Part shown: one piece after another, positions 6,512-8,772 of the stretch | How the letters are laid out: each line of letters starts with the position of its first letter | Position numbering within the stretch: position 1 is the first letter of the stretch | Source of the DNA: Lachnoclostridium phytofermentans | Lineage (GTDB): Bacteria > Bacillota > Clostridia > Lachnospirales > Lachnospiraceae | NCBI GenBank assembly: GCA_003526525.1 | Contig: DPVV01000225.1 | Location: 1-8,772 of the forward strand | Length of the DNA: 8,772 nt | Direction: 5' to 3' | Program-made: the position numbers and the translations under genes | Notes under the pieces: model-generated | Told to the model about the DNA's origin: nothing | What the model saw: the letters and a program-made list of their open reading frames with translations, nothing else | Databases searched by the model: none

Positions 6512-6529
6512 CAGATCCGTCCGGATCTG
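6512..6529. promoter_or_regulatory. 18-bp perfect palindrome in the GH10 leader, candidate operator
   Basis: CAGATCCG and CGGATCTG flank two central bases, giving two perfect 8-bp half-sites. It lies about 40-55 nt downstream of the predicted GH10 transcription start and about 85 nt before the ATG. No T-tract follows on either strand, so it is not a terminator. A repressor roadblock site or a short leader hairpin are both possible. It does not match the catabolite-repression (cre) consensus. Confidence 0.45.
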
Positions 6530-6573
6530 CACCTTCTACTGCTTATTTGTTAAACTCCCTAACCTTCTCTGCC

Positions 6574-6603
6574 TTTATATCTATGATCATTATTTCAATT
6601 CAA
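6574..6603 (-). promoter_or_regulatory. Candidate sigma-A promoter of the GH10 gene
   Basis: Minus-strand TTGAAT (6603-6598) and TATAAA (6579-6574) are 18 nt apart, just after the GH39 stop codon. It would give a leader of about 140 nt that contains the palindrome at 6512-6529. No terminator is seen between the GH39 gene and this promoter, so read-through from GH39 is also likely. Confidence 0.5.
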
Positions 6604-6612
6604 ACATAATTC

Positions 6613-8112
6613 TTATATTAATTTTGTCAATTCAACAAATACAAAACCATGAGGTTTTATGGAATGCTCAAAGCTAAACGCTCCATCCGCTTCAATGTAT
6701 TTTATACCACCTTGAGGTTTCATATTACTTTGTAAAATTTCCTTTTCCTCGAGATCAATATTTTCAGGAGCACCGTTCTTTACCCACCAATCAAAAACCG
6801 ATCCAGTATCTCGATCAAATTTGTACGTGGTTACCTTATACTCTCCCGCAAGGTTCACTAATTTAATATTAAAATATAGTTCTTCCTTCTGCTGGAATAT
6901 AGAATATCTGTCATAAAGAGTTAAAGCTGATCCATCTCCAGCCGAAAATGCCTCGTTGTAATGAACGTAATTCCATGCCAGGATCTGAATATTATCCTCG
7001 CTTCTTGTCACGATAAAATCTTCACCTAATTCAATCACTTCGCTTCCAAGCCGGGACAAGAAATAGTAACCGTGGTATGCCGGTTTTTCTAATCCTTGCT
7101 GAGTTAATAATCCGAATCCACCATGAAAAACACTTGATGCGGCACCATTTTCCTCAAATACATCGGTAAAGGTCCAAAATCCTAACGAATTCGTAAGCTC
7201 CATACAATAGAGATTATTTTGAATAATAAAGTTTGCCATAAATGCCGTATCATGAACCAAGTCTCGTGGACTAGGAGATGAATTCCATTCGGTAATATGA
7301 ATCTCTGCATCCTTGAAGGCGGAATTTGCAACTGTACGTTTTAGCCAATCCAGGGAACGATATGTTCCCTGCTCATCCCGGTATGTATGGACCGGATTGT
7401 CAATAAGAGGCCATTCATTCGGATATGGATGTGTGGAAACAAAATCCACACAAACATGATTCTCTTCACAATAGTGAAGGAAATCTTCCACCCAAGGTGC
7501 ATTATCACCGATAGCAGATGCAGAGCTCGCCGGTCCACCCACTTTTAATCCGTTATGTATTTGTTTTATCGTTTTTACCGTTTCTTTGTATAATAGAAAA
7601 TATTGCTCCTGAGTGCCTGACCAAAATGGTGAAATATTCGGTTCATTCCAAACTTCAAAATACCATTTTAAAACTTCAGACTTACCATAACGATTCATAC
7701 AATGACGAATAAAACTATCAATCATCCTACACCATTTCTTATAGTCTGCCGGTGGTGTTACATTGCCCTTCCACCAAAATACGTTTTGATTTCCGCTTTT
7801 CATTTTTTCCGGTGTAAAACCTAACTCTACAATCGGACGAAGTTGCTCTCCTAGCAAGAAATCAAATACCTCGTCAACATAATGCCAGTCATACCATGCA
7901 TTTCCATTCATGTCCTCATTGTAAACCATCATTTCATCATTAAATAATCCGTGAAACCTTATGTACTCAAAGCCTATTTCCTTTTGAATTTTTTTCAATT
8001 GCTGCTGCCAATCCGCTCTTAAGACCTCATGCGCTCTTCCCGCACAGATTAGTTTTTTCCAAATCGGTTTGACCTTATTCCCATTTTTTGTTATATCAAC
8101 AACTTTCTGCAT
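6613..8112 (-). CDS. Glycoside hydrolase family 39 beta-xylosidase (XynB-type), cytoplasmic
   Basis: This 499-residue retaining enzyme should release xylose from the non-reducing end of short xylo-oligosaccharides in the cytoplasm; no signal peptide is present. The catalytic barrel begins with GFEYIRFHGLFNDEM (47-61), a hallmark GH39 strand. It carries the acid/base E157 in YFEVWNEPNI and the nucleophile E275 in IHITEWNSS, about 118 residues apart as in Thermoanaerobacterium XynB. THPYP (227-231) and GFWTFTDVFEE (311-321) with FHGGFGLL (329-336) complete the active-site wall. The remaining part (about 360-499) is the beta-sandwich typical of the family. Length is normal (about 500) and no damage is seen. 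AAGGAG lies 8 nt before the ATG. The next gene encodes a GH10-like endo-enzyme, so the pair forms a xylan-catabolic unit. The sequence right upstream of the ribosome binding site belongs to a transposase remnant. Confidence 0.9.
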   Translation of the reverse strand: MQKVVDITKNGNKVKPIWKKLICAGRAHEVLRADWQQQLKKIQKEIGFEYIRFHGLFNDEMMVYNEDMNGNAWYDWHYVDEVFDFLLGEQLRPIVELGFTPEKMKSGNQNVFWWKGNVTPPADYKKWCRMIDSFIRHCMNRYGKSEVLKWYFEVWNEPNISPFWSGTQEQYFLLYKETVKTIKQIHNGLKVGGPASSASAIGDNAPWVEDFLHYCEENHVCVDFVSTHPYPNEWPLIDNPVHTYRDEQGTYRSLDWLKRTVANSAFKDAEIHITEWNSSPSPRDLVHDTAFMANFIIQNNLYCMELTNSLGFWTFTDVFEENGAASSVFHGGFGLLTQQGLEKPAYHGYYFLSRLGSEVIELGEDFIVTRSEDNIQILAWNYVHYNEAFSAGDGSALTLYDRYSIFQQKEELYFNIKLVNLAGEYKVTTYKFDRDTGSVFDWWVKNGAPENIDLEEKEILQSNMKPQGGIKYIEADGAFSFEHSIKPHGFVFVELTKLI

Positions 8113-8128
8113 CGAATCCCCTCCTTAT

Positions 8129-8268
8129 CATCGCTCTATTGGGATATTTAGTTCTTCCATAGACTTGCCATTTTACTTTGTTGTAACGCTTTTCCAATTT
8201 TGCATTATCAAATGCTACTTGCATATAACCAATCATGCAATATCTAATAGTTCATTCACAGATGGCAT
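8129..8268 (-). pseudogene. N-terminal remnant of a probable transposase, frameshifted and truncated
   Basis: GGAG sits 8 nt before an ATG at 8268, opening MPSVNELLDIA and then a stop. The reading continues one base shifted from 8236 as MIGYMQVAFDNAKLEKR and VKWQVYGRTKYPNRAMIR. The W-x-x-YGR-x-x-YP-x-RAM pattern resembles the N-terminal region of DDE transposases of the kind reading GR-x-x-YPVRAMW, where it precedes the catalytic domain. Everything after that point is gone: the similarity ends exactly where the ribosome binding site of the GH39 gene begins. With one base repaired the remnant is about 46 residues. No terminal inverted repeat was identified. The family is recognised from memory of the motif only, so an unrelated small gene remains possible. 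Confidence 0.45.
8204..8240 (-). promoter_or_regulatory. Weak candidate promoter(s) for the GH39 gene within the transposase remnant
   Basis: Two overlapping minus-strand candidates exist, both with 17-nt spacers: TTGCAT (8240-8235) with TAGCAT (8217-8212), and TTGGTT (8232-8227) with GATAAT (8209-8204). The first -35 forms an inverted repeat with ATGCAA at 8219-8224. Neither is strong, and the GH39 gene could instead be read from further upstream. Confidence 0.22.
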
Positions 8269-8447
8269 TTTCTTAACTCCCACACAACAATATCAACAAC
8301 ATTGTTATGTTAAATTGTAACTCTTCAAGTAGCTTTATACAAGAAGAATCGACCACAAAATGGTAATTACTCCATTAAAATTAAACGGTACTAAATGCCA
8401 CTAAGATTGTAAATATATAACCAACTTTCTTATAAATTCCAGTAATC
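8269..8447. other. Non-coding stretch upstream of the transposase remnant
   Basis: No convincing gene on either strand. It is very AT-rich with small inverted repeats such as AACAAT and ATTGTT (8285-8305). It may contain the leader and end of the insertion element whose transposase start lies at 8268, but I could not define a terminal repeat. Confidence 0.3.
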
Positions 8448-8486
8448 AACAAAAGGAAGTGTCATATATTTTCCACTTCCTTTGTT
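8448..8486. terminator. Hairpin terminator, possibly bidirectional
   Basis: AACAAAAGGAAGTG (8448-8461) and CACTTCCTTTGTT (8474-8486) form a 13-bp stem with a single bulged A around a 12-nt loop. On the minus strand the closing arm ends CCTTTTGTT, providing the T-rich end, and the hairpin lies about 35 nt after the stop of the gene remnant at 8521. On the plus strand the arm ends CCTTTGTTAAT, so activity both ways is possible. Confidence 0.55.
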
Positions 8487-8520
8487 AATCTATCATCAAT
8501 TATAAAGTTTAAATATTAAT

Positions 8521-8772
8521 TTACCCAGCTTCATGTCCTGGTATTTGATTGTTAATGTATTTGGTATCTTCTAATAAATCATAACCTGAAATAGTCATAC
8601 AACCAATTACAGGATCTATTTGGTCATCATCAAATATAAAATAAAAGGTTTGATTATCACCATAATAGCCAGCTTTTTTGCCATCTTCAATAAAGAAAGC
8701 TGTACCATATTCTTACTCTGTTATCATCACTTTTGTTTGAAAAGTTTATGCTAAAGTCTAGTCATGTAAGAC
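8521..8772 (-). pseudogene. C-terminal part of an unrecognised protein, frameshifted, cut by the window edge
   Basis: A 63-codon open frame ending at a TAA (8521-8523) has clear protein character: EYGTAFFIEDGKKAGYYG, FYFIFDDDQIDPVIGCM, ISGYDLLEDTKYINN and the end IPGHEAG. It has no start codon and is closed upstream by a TAA at 8713-8715. Directly upstream another frame reads LDFSINFSNKSDDNRV (8761-8714), which looks like the continuation of the same protein shifted by one base near 8713-8716, with a further stop at 8762-8764. I therefore read it as a decayed gene running off the right edge. The family is not recognised; the acidic, aromatic-rich strands suggest a small soluble or secreted beta-rich domain. 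A terminator follows at 8448-8486. Confidence 0.5.

Noticed and set aside
8069..8320. Plus-strand open frame across the GH39 start
   Set aside because: It overlaps the GH39 N-terminus, its ribosome binding site and the transposase remnant, all of which read on the minus strand; no ribosome binding site or family resemblance.
1..8772. CRISPR array, riboswitch or complete insertion sequence
   Set aside because: No regularly spaced repeats, no recognisable riboswitch core in the leaders, and no pair of terminal inverted repeats around the transposase remnant were found by reading.

Overview
The window is AT-rich DNA with strong AAGGAGG-type ribosome binding sites. Its cytoplasmic xylan-degrading enzymes and BcrA/B-type peptide-resistance transporter suggest a low-GC Firmicute, most likely a plant-fibre-degrading clostridium of the Lachnospiraceae type. 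This assignment is an inference from gene content; there is no rRNA or marker gene. Every supportable gene lies on the minus strand, so transcription runs from high to low coordinates.

Right end to left end, in transcription order. (1) 8521-8772: the frameshifted tail of an unrecognised protein, closed by a long hairpin terminator (8448-8486). (2) About 8129-8268: the ribosome binding site and N-terminus of a probable transposase, frameshifted and cut off exactly at the ribosome binding site of the next gene. (3) 6613-8112: a GH39 beta-xylosidase without a signal peptide. It is followed by a promoter, an 18-bp palindrome and a divergent GH10 glycosidase (5110-6426), ending at a terminator (5053-5079). 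Together the two enzymes look like an intracellular xylo-oligosaccharide unit. (4) 4245-1449: a four-gene sensing and export cassette in the order response regulator, ABC ATPase, ABC-2 permease, histidine kinase. The regulator has its own near-consensus promoter. The ATPase has a second, weak promoter whose -35 region overlaps a 22-bp direct repeat, the layout expected for activation by an OmpR-family regulator. By family this cassette should sense and resist bacitracin- or lantibiotic-like peptides. (5) 1-1448: a graveyard-like end holding a truncated MATE transporter with a small frame-breaking duplication, an intact DUF1801 gene, the last 25 codons of a lost zinc-ribbon gene, and a DUF1835/DUF3658 gene that appears to have lost its middle. 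A strong terminator follows at 60-120.

The two functional modules (xylan breakdown; peptide sensing and export) are separate transcription units with clear promoters and terminators. The junctions around them carry decayed genes, so this is a rearranged accessory region. No wholly new system is evident. The most interesting points are the repeat-controlled promoter of the export operon, the divergent GH10 active site, and the chain of gene remnants at the module boundaries.
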